Shown in pieces: positions 53,961-62,792 of a stretch of 64,000 nt of DNA. A program made the position numbers and the translations under genes. The notes beneath the pieces are model-generated. The model was not told the DNA's origin. It saw nothing but the letters and a program-made list of their open reading frames with translations, and did not search any database. The first letter of the stretch is position 1; each line of letters opens with the position of its first letter. Source of the DNA: Paenibacillus dendritiformis (GTDB taxonomy: Bacteria; Bacillota; Bacilli; Paenibacillales; Paenibacillaceae); assembly GCF_021654795.1 (NCBI RefSeq), contig NZ_AP025344.1:2976501-3040500 (forward strand), given 5' to 3'.

Positions 53961-55139
53961 ATGGATATGAGCACGGCCTTGATCATCGCGTTATTCTTCC
54001 TGCTCGTCTATATGCGGACCAAAGATGTTGCAGCATCACTGCTATTCGGCGCGCTGACTTATGTAAATTTTCTGTTCGCCCAGCAGATCAGCCACATTTT
54101 GTGGGCAGAGCTGCTGCCTAAGACTCATCCGGCGGCAGAGCAATTATTTCTGTTCGCGTTCATTGGACTCGTCGCCTATCTGATTGGGCGGATGTTCGCG
54201 GACGGAACGAAGCGGGAGGGCCGCGGCGAGAAGCATGTGTTTTCTTTGCGGCAGCGCATATTTATTTCGTTCGGCAATATGTGCATGATCATGGGAGGGA
54301 TCTATCTTTCCCTTCTCTTTTACCGGGACGCGACCGATGTGGACGGCATGCTTCTGCATACGCTGCTGCTGGCGGTGTATATCGCCGTTATTGCCACCAG
54401 TCACCGGTTATATACGTACACGTTCGCGAAGGAAATGGAGAAACGGCAGGTGGAGCGGGAATTGGGGCAGATGGAGGAGTATGCGGCCTCCTTGGAAGCG
54501 GTGCTGCATGATATGAGAGCATTTAAGCATGACTATGCCAACATTTTATCTACACTGCAAGGGTTCATTGAGGAAGAGAACTATACGGAACTGAAGCGCT
54601 GCTTCTACGGTGATGTATACGCGTATTCCGAGAAGCTGTTCCAGATGAATACGAGACTGTCGCTGCTCGGACATATCAAGAGCGCGCCGCTCAAAGGGGT
54701 TCTCTCCTCGAAAATGCTGCGAGCTCTGACGGAGCGGATCGATGTCTTTGTCGACATCGCGGAAGACATCGACGAGGTGGACATGTCCACGCTCGATCTG
54801 TGCAGAATCATGGGGATTCTGATGGATAATGCGATCGAGGCGGCGCTGGAGACGCCAGAGCCCCGGGTCGAGCTTGGCATCGTATCGGCGAAGGGTTCCA
54901 CGCTTTTCATTATTCGCAACAGCTGCTCCGAGAAGATCCCGCCGCTATATAAAATGTTCGAATACGGATTTTCCACCAAAGGAGAGAATCGGGGCCTCGG
55001 CCTGTCAATCGTGCGGGAACTGCTTGATCGCAAGTACCCCCATGCGGCTCTGAATACGGAGATCGACCCTGCCGCGATGACATTCATGCAGGAGCTTCGG
55101 ATCAAGCAGATCCATCGCGGGAAGGATATATCGGGATAA
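53961..55139 (+). CDS. AgrC/ComD-type GHKL sensor histidine kinase
   Basis: A 392-residue kinase with six or seven membrane segments in the first 155 residues and a GHKL-type kinase domain: MRAFKHDYANIL (phospho-His190), GILMDNAIEAA (N-box) and STKGENRGLGLSIVREL. Such kinases sense peptides, as in agr or lantibiotic induction. It precedes a LytTR regulator by 13 bases, on the same strand as the ABC genes 28 bases upstream. No agrB or agrD homologue is near, so the ligand may come from elsewhere or be a foreign peptide. Confidence 0.88.
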   Translation: MDMSTALIIALFFLLVYMRTKDVAASLLFGALTYVNFLFAQQISHILWAELLPKTHPAAEQLFLFAFIGLVAYLIGRMFADGTKREGRGEKHVFSLRQRIFISFGNMCMIMGGIYLSLLFYRDATDVDGMLLHTLLLAVYIAVIATSHRLYTYTFAKEMEKRQVERELGQMEEYAASLEAVLHDMRAFKHDYANILSTLQGFIEEENYTELKRCFYGDVYAYSEKLFQMNTRLSLLGHIKSAPLKGVLSSKMLRALTERIDVFVDIAEDIDEVDMSTLDLCRIMGILMDNAIEAALETPEPRVELGIVSAKGSTLFIIRNSCSEKIPPLYKMFEYGFSTKGENRGLGLSIVRELLDRKYPHAALNTEIDPAAMTFMQELRIKQIHRGKDISG

Positions 55140-55152
55140 AGGGGATTACCTC

Positions 55153-55899
55153 ATGTTAAGCGTCTATATATGCGAGGATAACATACGGCAGCGCGAACAG
55201 CTTGAACGATTCGTGACACATTCCATTATCAAGCAGAAGCTGGACATGAAGGTGGCTCTGGCTACCGGCGACTACCGCGAACTGGCGGAGCGGCCGGGAC
55301 GTGACGGCACTCCGGCCCTTTTCCTGCTCGATATTGATCTGAAGGCCGATATGAACGGCATCCAGCTCGGCGGGCTGCTGCGCGACAAGTATCCGGACTG
55401 CTTGATCGTCTTCGTGACCACTCATTCGGAACTGAGCTATCTGACGTTTCAGTACAAAGTCGAAGCCTTTGATTTTATTATGAAGGATCATCCGGGCCAA
55501 TTTGAGATGCGGTTGGAGGAATGTCTGCGCAAAGCATATGAACGTCATTTGAAGAAGGGCGCGGATCCCCGGAGGATCACGATCGAGACCGATGAATCCA
55601 TTATCAATGTGAAATATGAGGATGTGCTCTTCTTCGAGACTTCATCCTCGCCGCATAAAATCAAGCTTCACGAGCGGAACCGGCAGATTGAGTTCTATGG
55701 AACGCTGAAAGAGCTGGAGAAGCAGTTGGACGAGCGGTTCTACCGGTGCCACAAGGCGTATATTGTCAATGTGAACAATATTCAAGAGATAGACAAGCTG
55801 AAGCGGGTGGTCCATATGGTTAACGGAGAGGCATGCTATGTTTCCTTCCGCTATTACAACGGACTGGTGAAGGCCATGACGACCCTGACGGATAAATGA
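55153..55899 (+). CDS. AgrA-type LytTR response regulator
   Basis: A 248-residue regulator: receiver domain with phospho-acceptor Asp60 (ALFLLDIDL) and a C-terminal LytTR DNA-binding domain (about 140-240; VKYEDVLFFETSSSPHKIKLH, FYRCHKAYIVNVNNI). It follows its kinase. AGGGGATTACC precedes the ATG. Likely targets are the ABC genes upstream in the same operon; no pair of LytTR repeats was found. Confidence 0.88.
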   Translation: MLSVYICEDNIRQREQLERFVTHSIIKQKLDMKVALATGDYRELAERPGRDGTPALFLLDIDLKADMNGIQLGGLLRDKYPDCLIVFVTTHSELSYLTFQYKVEAFDFIMKDHPGQFEMRLEECLRKAYERHLKKGADPRRITIETDESIINVKYEDVLFFETSSSPHKIKLHERNRQIEFYGTLKELEKQLDERFYRCHKAYIVNVNNIQEIDKLKRVVHMVNGEACYVSFRYYNGLVKAMTTLTDK

Positions 55900-55912
55900 A
55901 CGCAACACGCGA

Positions 55913-55943
55913 CGCAACCCTCCGGCGGCACCGGAGGGTTGCG
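55913..55943. terminator. hairpin between convergent genes
   Basis: CGCAACCCTCCGG and CCGGAGGGTTGCG are perfect 13-base arms around CGGCA. It lies between the LytTR gene and the convergent DMT exporter and probably ends transcription in both directions, although T-runs are absent. Confidence 0.65.
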
Positions 55944-55964
55944 CCATGTAGGGGAGCCGCGGCC

Positions 55965-56945
55965 TTACGCCCTCTGCTCCTTAGCGGCCGCCGCGGGCGC
56001 CGCCGGCGCGAACCGCCGCCCCGCCAGGCTGGTCGCCGCCATGCCGATAATGACGATGATCATGCCCGCCATCGACAAGCCTTGCGGGAATGTGCCGTTC
56101 AACAGCAGCACCTCCCCCAGCACGGTGAATACCATCGTGCCGGATTGCGTCGATTCGACCGCCGCCAGCAGCATGTTATTGTGCTTCGCCATATCGGTGG
56201 CGAGGAAGAACAGAAGGCTGGCAATCACGCCGGAGCAGACGGCGAGCAGCAGCGCCTGCAGAAGCTGCGGGCTGGTCGGCCAGCCGACGCTGGCCGTCCC
56301 GTACAGGCCCAGCAGAATCGCGATCGGCAGGCTGCTGATCGCCATGCCCAGAGTGCGCTGGAAAGTATCCAGCCTGCCGTGGCACAGCTCCATCATCTTG
56401 CGGTTGCCGAGCGGATAGAGGAAGGCGGCGGCGAGAACCGGAAGGAAGCCCGCCAGCAGCTCGGAGATCGTAATTTGCCCCGCTTCGGTCACTTGCATGA
56501 GGATGACGCCGATTAATATAATGACAGATATACGTAAGCTACGATAGGGAATCGCTTGCCGCACTCTTCGCGGCCCTTCTTCCGCGGGCACAGTCACGTA
56601 AAAAATCGGCGACAGCAAGGCTCCCGCCAAGATCGTGATCTGCCACGTGCCGGAAGTGAGCCAGGAAGGAGCGAAGACCGCGGCGAAGCTGAGCAGCGAG
56701 TAGAAGCCGACGCCGCCAAGGGTGCCCCAGAGCAGCCATTGCAGCGGGTGCTTGCGCATCTCGCGGAGCAGGCCTGCCAGGTTGCCGCGGAAGGCGACGA
56801 TGGCGATCAGGAAGGGAAGCGCCAGCAGAAAACGGAGCGACGCGGTCCATGCCCAACTGGTGCCGGAAAGATTCATGGCCCGGTTGATAATAAAGGTCGC
56901 CGAGAAGAACAGCGACGATAATATGCCAACGATGATGGCTCTCAT
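55965..56945 (-). CDS. DMT-superfamily multidrug/metabolite exporter
   Basis: A 326-residue protein with ten predicted membrane segments in two halves, starting IIVGILSSLFFSATFIINRAMNLSG. It fits the EamA-like group of the drug/metabolite transporter superfamily annotated as multidrug resistance efflux transporters. The start at 56945 has GAGGTGAG upstream; a longer start at 56975 is unlikely. An XRE-cupin regulator is encoded divergently across 116 bases and is probably its regulator. The C-terminal tail is Ala/Pro-rich. Confidence 0.85.
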   Translation of the reverse strand: MRAIIVGILSSLFFSATFIINRAMNLSGTSWAWTASLRFLLALPFLIAIVAFRGNLAGLLREMRKHPLQWLLWGTLGGVGFYSLLSFAAVFAPSWLTSGTWQITILAGALLSPIFYVTVPAEEGPRRVRQAIPYRSLRISVIILIGVILMQVTEAGQITISELLAGFLPVLAAAFLYPLGNRKMMELCHGRLDTFQRTLGMAISSLPIAILLGLYGTASVGWPTSPQLLQALLLAVCSGVIASLLFFLATDMAKHNNMLLAAVESTQSGTMVFTVLGEVLLLNGTFPQGLSMAGMIIVIIGMAATSLAGRRFAPAAPAAAAKEQRA

Positions 56946-57061
56946 TTGTCTCACCTCATTGATAATCATTTTCATCCAATCGCAGTAAATGATGATATAC
57001 TATAAATAATATAAAGTAAATAATAATATACTTTTAATCTCTGGTAAAGGTGTGATGCGGC

Positions 57062-57631
57062 ATGAAGCCTGTCCATGAAGATGAGACGAAAATGCTGATG
57101 CAGTCGGTCGGCTGCAACCTCCGCAAGCTGCGCAAGGATCGGAAGCTGAGTCTGGAGGAGCTCGCGGCTCGAACCGGGGTAAGCAAATTGACGCTCGGCA
57201 ATATCGAGCGCGGAGACACGAATCCGACGATCGGGATGATGTGGAAAATTTCGAAGCAATTGGAGGTCCCGCTGATGGCGCTGTTGAAGCCGGGAAATGC
57301 GGTGTCGCTCTCCCGTGCCGGCGAAGGGCCGAAATATGACAGCGACCATCCAGGATGGACGCTTGAGCCGATGTTCAGCGACGTCAGGGAAAAGCTGGAG
57401 ATGCATCGCGCATATGTACAGCCGCATACGGAATACGTTCCGGAGAACCATCATGCCGGCACGATTGAAATCGTTACGGTGATGGCAGGCTCCATCGAAT
57501 TAACGATCGGAGAGAAGACATACTCGCTGCAAACCTTTGATTCCATCCAATTCTCGGCAACGGAATCCCACCGTTACCACAATCCCGGCGAGGAGGAAGC
57601 GGTGCTGCATTTGACGATGTGTTACCCTTGA
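57062..57631 (+). CDS. XRE-family regulator with cupin domain
   Basis: A 189-residue protein: XRE helix-turn-helix (residues 12-68, LRKLRKDRKLSLEELAARTGVSKLTLGNIERG) and a cupin domain (about 105-185, HAGTIEIVTVMAGSIELTIGEKTYSL). The ligand is probably a small metabolite bound in the cupin. It is divergent from the DMT exporter gene, a common genomic pairing in which the cupin protein regulates the exporter. The ATG at 57062 follows AAAGGTG. Confidence 0.9.
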   Translation: MKPVHEDETKMLMQSVGCNLRKLRKDRKLSLEELAARTGVSKLTLGNIERGDTNPTIGMMWKISKQLEVPLMALLKPGNAVSLSRAGEGPKYDSDHPGWTLEPMFSDVREKLEMHRAYVQPHTEYVPENHHAGTIEIVTVMAGSIELTIGEKTYSLQTFDSIQFSATESHRYHNPGEEEAVLHLTMCYP

Positions 57632-57804
57632 CGGGCGGAGGCAAAAACATTAGTTTATGGGAAAAAGCCTGCCTGGAGCACGGCTTGCGCCCAATTCGCA
57701 AAAAAGTAACCGTTTTTAGAGAGATTCCGGTTCGACTGGGCATTCACATATACACTTCGCTCATGACAGTAATACAATGTGGCAAAACCAAGAGGAGGTT
57801 TATC

Positions 57805-58221
57805 ATGGCGAGTGTAAAAGCGAGTGCGCAGTTCAGAAGATTATGTAATCAGTTTGCCAGAATCTTGGGAGGGGAGCATGAGATCGATCCGGGTCCGGTC
57901 TGCTTCGTCAGCCGTGCGAGAAGGCTGAGAGCGACCATTCTGGGAAGACGGACGACTTCTCCATTGGTCCGTTATCAGCTCTTCTCCTTCGAATCGCTGG
58001 ATCGCTCCGGACGCGCCCTTTGTCTAGGGGAAACGGCCGTGTTTCAGAATCAAGCCAACCGGTTAATTCGCAATCTTCAACGGCACGGAATTAAAGTCAC
58101 GGCACTCCACAACCACTGGTTAAATGAAAGCCCCCGTTTAATGTACATCCACTGGGAGTCCATTGACAATCCGATCGCCTTTGCAAGAAAAACGAAAGAA
58201 TCGATAGCTTTCTTGGGATAA
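57805..58221 (+). CDS. DUF1259-family protein
   Basis: A 138-residue protein resembling the DUF1259/LppM-like family: FARILGGEHEIDPGPVCFVSRARRL, ETAVFQNQANRLIRNLQRHGIKVTALHNHWLNESPRLMYIHWE. Longer relatives carry two such units and a signal peptide; this one has a single unit and no signal, so it is cytoplasmic. AGGAGG is 7-8 bases upstream of the ATG. The 173-base gap before it shows only a short hairpin-like segment. Function unknown. Confidence 0.75.
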   Translation: MASVKASAQFRRLCNQFARILGGEHEIDPGPVCFVSRARRLRATILGRRTTSPLVRYQLFSFESLDRSGRALCLGETAVFQNQANRLIRNLQRHGIKVTALHNHWLNESPRLMYIHWESIDNPIAFARKTKESIAFLG

Positions 58222-58330
58222 GCTGGACGCAGGGCCATTCCATGCCTGGGGAGAGGCCGTCTTCACCATAAGTTCCGCCGGCTTCCAATGCTGGCGAGGC
58301 TTGTTCAAGACGGCTCTTCCTCTCGCAGCC

Positions 58331-59953
58331 TTATTCTTCTATCCGCTCCATTTTGGCCAAATCGCGCCCTTTCCGGCGCATCGTTTCTCCGCGCAACCGC
58401 CTGGCGATGGTGTACCCGATAAGATATGCCGAAGCCGAAGTATTGCCGTCTACCGTAAATGGAATGATTGAAGCGTCGGCAACAATCAAATCTTTTACTC
58501 CGTGAACCTTGCCTGCGCGGTCCACGACTCCTCCTTTGCGGAGCGGTGCCATTCGGAGCGAGCCCTGCTGATGATGATTGTGATCAAAATTGTCTTTAAT
58601 AAAGGCTTCAAGCTGAGCGTCATTATCGATCACCGCCGGATCGGGCGATACCAACCGGTAGGATGGATCAATGAGGGCCAATTCTGAAGCGATATTTTTA
58701 ATATATATCTTGTAAATATTCTTTACGGCCTCCATGTCATCCGGATTGGCGAGGAATCCTTCGTCAGCCAGCACGATGGTAAGGGGGTCTTTATTTTGAA
58801 TCGTGATCGACCCGCGGCTTTTGGGACGCAAATAGAGAATAGCCACGGTTAACATGCCTCTGGATCCGATTCCGATAAGCTGAACCGCGCGCCGATGGGG
58901 ATCGAGGCCCGTTGGATCGGGCAAGAAGGCTCCGCCCGTATACAGCGCATCGGGATCATTAGCTGGCAACGCCCGATCATGACGATTCGCGGAGAACACC
59001 GCGAAGTTCAAGGTGTGGTTTCGCAAGCGCTGACCGACGTTGGGATTGTCATAGATAACGGGGATATTGGCTTCCCTAAGCACGCCTGCGGGGCCGATGC
59101 CGGATAGCATCAAGAGCTGGGCGCTGTTAATCCCCGCCGATAGGATGACCTTCTTGCGTGCGTAAGCCCGAACGCATTTGCCTGCTTGCAAATACTCCAC
59201 TCCAATCGCGCGTTTGCGGGAAAAGAGGATGCGAAGCGCGGTAGCTTGATACCGTACCGTCAGCTTGCGCCCGCGCACGCCCCGGCCGGCTGGCGTGACC
59301 ACATCGGCCGAGAGGAAGGCTGTCGATGCGCTTTCCCGCTCCCCATTCCGTTTTTGGAACAATTGCCAGCGGGTAAAGGGCCCCAGGGGAGTGTCCGGAT
59401 CATTATAATCGAGAATACGCGGAAATCCGGTCGCTTTTTCTATGGCGTCCGTCAATTTTTCCGCCATCGCCGTTGGCTCTGCCGGTGCCTGTCTAATGTC
59501 GATTCGGCCATGATATCCGTGCGCGCTCGCGTCCGTCGTTTCCCCAGTGTACCGCTCCAACCGTTTGAACCGCTGGACGGCTTTTTCGGGGCTCCACAGA
59601 TTGCCAAGCAGCCGTTCCCATTTCTCCATTACTTCCGCAGTCGGACGTACATACTGTTCTCCGTTAATGGACGATCCCCCTCCGGCCAGGCGGCCTGTGG
59701 TCCATTCAAAGGCTCGATCGTCGACGCCTTCTTGCGGGGTGCCTTCTCCTTGCCAAAAATATTGGGGGAAAAAGTTTTCCTCCAGTTCCGGAGCTTGCGT
59801 GGAGTCCCGGATCGGGACGTCTTTATCGCGGTTCTCGCCTGCCTCCAGCACGAGCACCGACGTTTTTTTATCGTCCGATAAGATTTTTGCCAGAACAGCG
59901 CCGGCCGGGCCCGTACCTACAACAATGTAATCAAAGGTTATTTTCTTTCTCAT
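58331..59953 (-). CDS. GMC-family FAD-dependent oxidoreductase
   Basis: A 540-residue glucose-methanol-choline oxidoreductase. FDYIVVGTGPAGAVLAKIL is the FAD Rossmann motif, then TGRLAGGGSSINGEQYVRP (flavin region) and ILSAGINSAQLLMLSGIG (GMC signature). The C-terminal NFDHNHHQQGSLRM and GNTSASAYLIGYTIARR hold the catalytic His/Asn. No signal peptide. It oxidises an alcohol; substrate unknown. GAGGGAG precedes the start. A divergent alpha/beta hydrolase gene lies across a 214-base gap. Confidence 0.88.
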   Translation of the reverse strand: MRKKITFDYIVVGTGPAGAVLAKILSDDKKTSVLVLEAGENRDKDVPIRDSTQAPELEENFFPQYFWQGEGTPQEGVDDRAFEWTTGRLAGGGSSINGEQYVRPTAEVMEKWERLLGNLWSPEKAVQRFKRLERYTGETTDASAHGYHGRIDIRQAPAEPTAMAEKLTDAIEKATGFPRILDYNDPDTPLGPFTRWQLFQKRNGERESASTAFLSADVVTPAGRGVRGRKLTVRYQATALRILFSRKRAIGVEYLQAGKCVRAYARKKVILSAGINSAQLLMLSGIGPAGVLREANIPVIYDNPNVGQRLRNHTLNFAVFSANRHDRALPANDPDALYTGGAFLPDPTGLDPHRRAVQLIGIGSRGMLTVAILYLRPKSRGSITIQNKDPLTIVLADEGFLANPDDMEAVKNIYKIYIKNIASELALIDPSYRLVSPDPAVIDNDAQLEAFIKDNFDHNHHQQGSLRMAPLRKGGVVDRAGKVHGVKDLIVADASIIPFTVDGNTSASAYLIGYTIARRLRGETMRRKGRDLAKMERIEE

Positions 59954-60167
59954 CTAAGATCTCCCTCGGTTCAATCATTACTGCAGAATATTACTTTGCG
60001 CTCTTTAATGTGCCTATTTTGTGATCCGGCGAAAATATATGGCTCTGGGAAGGCTGAAGCAGGAGATTAGCGAAAACTTGGAGAATAAGAAAGCATGCAG
60101 CCAACGCTGCCAATAAATCGCAAATTATGGCAGTTATGATTTCAAAGAAAGGACATAGAACCGGGAG

Positions 60168-60953
60168 ATGAACAACAGGATATCTGATTTGGGCCGCGAG
60201 AGCGGTTTTATGGAAAGCTTCCATACGGTTAATAACATCAGACTGTATAGCAAAGCTTCGGGAAAAGGCGGAATGGGCGTTATCTTCATCTCGGGATTGG
60301 GCGACAGTTCCGAGACTTGGAACGAGATCCAGCACCGGATCTCGCCGGCGGCGTCTACCTTGTCTTATGACAGGGCAGGGACTGGCAGGAGCGAAGCGGT
60401 GCCAGTGCCGCGGACTTGCCTGGATCTGGCCGTTGAACTGTACGGGTTGTTGCTGGCGCAAGATATGGAACCGCCCTATGTGTTGGTTGGACATTCTTTT
60501 GGAGGGTTGGTCGCCCGATTGTATGCCAGCCTGTATCCCCATACGGTGTCCGGCATCGTCTTGGTTGACGCCGCCCCCGAATTTAAAGAGCTTGCCTATG
60601 AAAAGGTGTTGCCTGAACATCTGATCGCAAGAAACCGGGAATATTACGAAAATCCGATGCTGAACCGGGAGAAGATCGATAAGGTCCAGAGTTACCGGCA
60701 GGTCGAAGAGCATGCCCGGACAAGCGGCATTCCTCTCTCCATTATTACAAGAGGCTTGCCCGATGACAGCGGGGAGGACTGGCCTTCTCGAGCTATATTG
60801 GAAGTTGAGCAGAAGCTTCAAGCCGGCTTCATGCGATTTTCCGCTTCAAGCAAGCAGCGAATAGCGGCCCGCAGCGGGCATTACATTCATCATGATGAAC
60901 CGGAGATCGTCGTTGAGGAGATCATGATCATGCTGAGGGAGGCGGGACAGTGA
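60168..60953 (+). CDS. alpha/beta-fold hydrolase
   Basis: A 261-residue alpha/beta hydrolase with the oxyanion region VIFISGLGDSSETW, nucleophile elbow LVGHSFGG (Ser110) and likely His near RSGHYIHHDEPE. The acid is probably the aspartate in VLVDAAPEF or one strand later. Short-chain esterase or lactonase activity is likely, substrate unknown. The ATG at 60168 has AAAGGA about 15 bases upstream, so a later ATG (60210) is possible. Confidence 0.85.
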   Translation: MNNRISDLGRESGFMESFHTVNNIRLYSKASGKGGMGVIFISGLGDSSETWNEIQHRISPAASTLSYDRAGTGRSEAVPVPRTCLDLAVELYGLLLAQDMEPPYVLVGHSFGGLVARLYASLYPHTVSGIVLVDAAPEFKELAYEKVLPEHLIARNREYYENPMLNREKIDKVQSYRQVEEHARTSGIPLSIITRGLPDDSGEDWPSRAILEVEQKLQAGFMRFSASSKQRIAARSGHYIHHDEPEIVVEEIMIMLREAGQ

Positions 60954-61029
60954 GCGACCCAAGGATCACATTCATGCAGAACCCGGCTGTTGAGAAAGAA
61001 GTTTTAAGTTGAAAATGGATATTTCCACC

Positions 61030-61310
61030 ATCCTGAAAACTGCACCATTTCCCTAGACATGCCCATCCGGCAGGCGAAATCCGCAAAACTCCACGATTTC
61101 TCCAGACACGCCGATTCAGTAAGCGAAATCCTGCATAAATACAGCAATTCGATAGGGACGACTTTTCCAGAAAGAAAATCCTGCAAAATTACAGGAATTT
61201 CCCCTGTTTCGCTTCGGCTTCAAGCAAAAGGGCCTAAAATGATGTAGATTTGCAGCAATTCCTCGGGATGTGGACTCGTGAAGCCGAAATTCCTGTAAAA
61301 TAGCAGCAAT
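61030..61310. repeat. array of six imperfect palindromic elements spaced about 50 bases
   Basis: Elements of the form AAATCCTGCAAAATTACAG, plus AATTT, begin near 61030, 61079, 61128, 61178, 61229 and 61279. The fifth is inverted (AATGATGTAGATTTGCAGCAAT). Each is a roughly 25-base imperfect palindrome with CTGCA and TGCAG/ACAG arms around an A/T centre; the 24-base gaps differ in sequence. The 800-base stretch 60954-61750 has no convincing gene. The same family is seen at 36616-36755. Confidence 0.65.
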
Positions 61311-61736
61311 TTCCTCCGCACGTCCAAGCCCCAGGAGGCAACGATGCTTCCAGCAGGCCGATAGTGCTTCCTGAAGGCGATGATGCCCCGGCATCCGACG
61401 CGGTCGCTTGGATCCCGTAAAATCAGGCGATTGCGTAGTCTATGGGGCTTTTTACCTGTGAGGGATCTCTTCTCCCGGTAGAAAAATCGATTTAAAACGT
61501 TCTAAAAGCCTAAGTTTGGATGAGGAAAATGGACCATCTCCACCCCTTCACAAAAAACAGGGGGTTTGCAACAGCCTGAGAACCCGGGAAGAATTCAGAG
61601 GGAAAATTACCGGCTTCGCGAAGGCGAGCGGCTGGAAGAGGTTCCTGCCCGGATGCTGCGGCAGGGTTGCGGGAAGGGCCCGGCGGCTCCCTTGGTTGCC
61701 GCGGGACGAAATTGAACCGGTTCGCGGGATGACAAA

Positions 61737-61772
61737 AAAGACTCTGGCGGTTACATGGCTGCCAGAGTCTTT
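61737..61772 (-). terminator. terminator overlapping the end of the metallophosphoesterase gene
   Basis: On the minus strand AAAGACTCTGGC and GCCAGAGTCTTT are perfect 12-base arms followed by TTT; the 12-base loop contains the stop codon, so the stem starts inside the last codons of the gene. Confidence 0.8.
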
Positions 61773-62620
61773 GCTTGTTCCATCATCGATTCGGATGATG
61801 CCACCGGCAAGCGGTGGATGGTTATTTCAGGCCGGCTGCCTACGCGAATGTTCACCCCGGTCTGACCCAGGCCTTCGCTGATATAGAATGGTTTGCCGTC
61901 ATAGACATGCAGGCCTTTGATCATATTCATGCCGACCAGCTTCCCCATGGCCGCCAAATGATACGGCTTCGGCCAATGGATTTGTCCCCCATGAAAATGC
62001 CCCGATAGCAAATAATCAAATCGGTATCGTCTCATGTTCAGCACAATATTCGGATCATGCGTGAGCACAAGGCGGTATCCGTGCTCGATCCCTTCGAAGG
62101 AAGCGGCAAGATCGCTTCGTTCCGTGCTGGAATCATCGATCCCGATAATATTGAGCCGCGTTCCGTTGATGTCAATCATGACATTTTCATTCCGCAGCGT
62201 TTTACAGCCGTTCTGCTCCAATGTTTGCTGCAACGAAGCAAAGTCCTTGCCCTTCAGCACATAATCATGATTCCCGAACACCGCGTACATGCCGTAGGCC
62301 GGCTGCAGGCGGTTCAGCACCTTGAGATAGGGGATCAGCTTCGGTATAGAGCGGGTCCGATCAAGAAAATCGCCGGTTAGAGCGATGAGATCAATCTGTT
62401 CGTCTGCAAGCTTGTCGAATAATTGCTTCGGCGAAATCGAGATGTTCTCCAGATGCAAGTCCGATAGATGCAAGACATGAAGGGCCTGCCCGGAACGGTT
62501 CGGCGCGCTGTTCTCCAGGCTGATCCTGTTCATATTTACTTGCCGCGTATTCAGATGAGCTTTATATAAAAGGTATGCCAGCATAGCCAAGAGGAATGCG
62601 ATAAACACAAATAATAGCAT
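61751..62620 (-). CDS. membrane-anchored metallophosphoesterase
   Basis: A 289-residue calcineurin-like phosphoesterase with an N-terminal membrane anchor (LLFVFIAFLLAMLAYLLY) and all metal motifs: LSDLHLENI, LTGDFLDRT, FGNHDYV, LTHDPN and SGHFHGGQIHWP. It resembles the YkuE/LpxH-like family acting on phosphodiesters at the membrane surface. It is divergent from the diacylglycerol glycosyltransferase-like gene, a possible link to lipid metabolism, though the substrate is unknown. Its terminator overlaps its 3' end. Confidence 0.9.
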   Translation of the reverse strand: MLLFVFIAFLLAMLAYLLYKAHLNTRQVNMNRISLENSAPNRSGQALHVLHLSDLHLENISISPKQLFDKLADEQIDLIALTGDFLDRTRSIPKLIPYLKVLNRLQPAYGMYAVFGNHDYVLKGKDFASLQQTLEQNGCKTLRNENVMIDINGTRLNIIGIDDSSTERSDLAASFEGIEHGYRLVLTHDPNIVLNMRRYRFDYLLSGHFHGGQIHWPKPYHLAAMGKLVGMNMIKGLHVYDGKPFYISEGLGQTGVNIRVGSRPEITIHRLPVASSESMMEQAKTLAAM

Positions 62621-62792
62621 AACTTAAAACTCCTTTCTATATACCAGTATATAAAAATCGGCAGGTCCATGTCTGCGGTAATTCATGGAGCGCGATGCGC
62701 TCCAGCTTCGATTCATGCCCTTTATGTATGCCGGCCGGTGATTTCGCGCAAATTAATCATTCAAGAGGAAGCTTGGTTGGGGAGGAAAGGAC

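Noticed and set aside
61030..61310. Possible CRISPR array because of regular spacing.
   Set aside because: Repeats are highly divergent, one is inverted, gaps are only about 24 bases and no cas genes occur in the window.
61516..61881. Plus-strand ORF of 121 codons in the gap before the metallophosphoesterase.
   Set aside because: Its second half is antisense to the metallophosphoesterase gene, composition is Arg/Gly-rich and there is no ribosome binding site.
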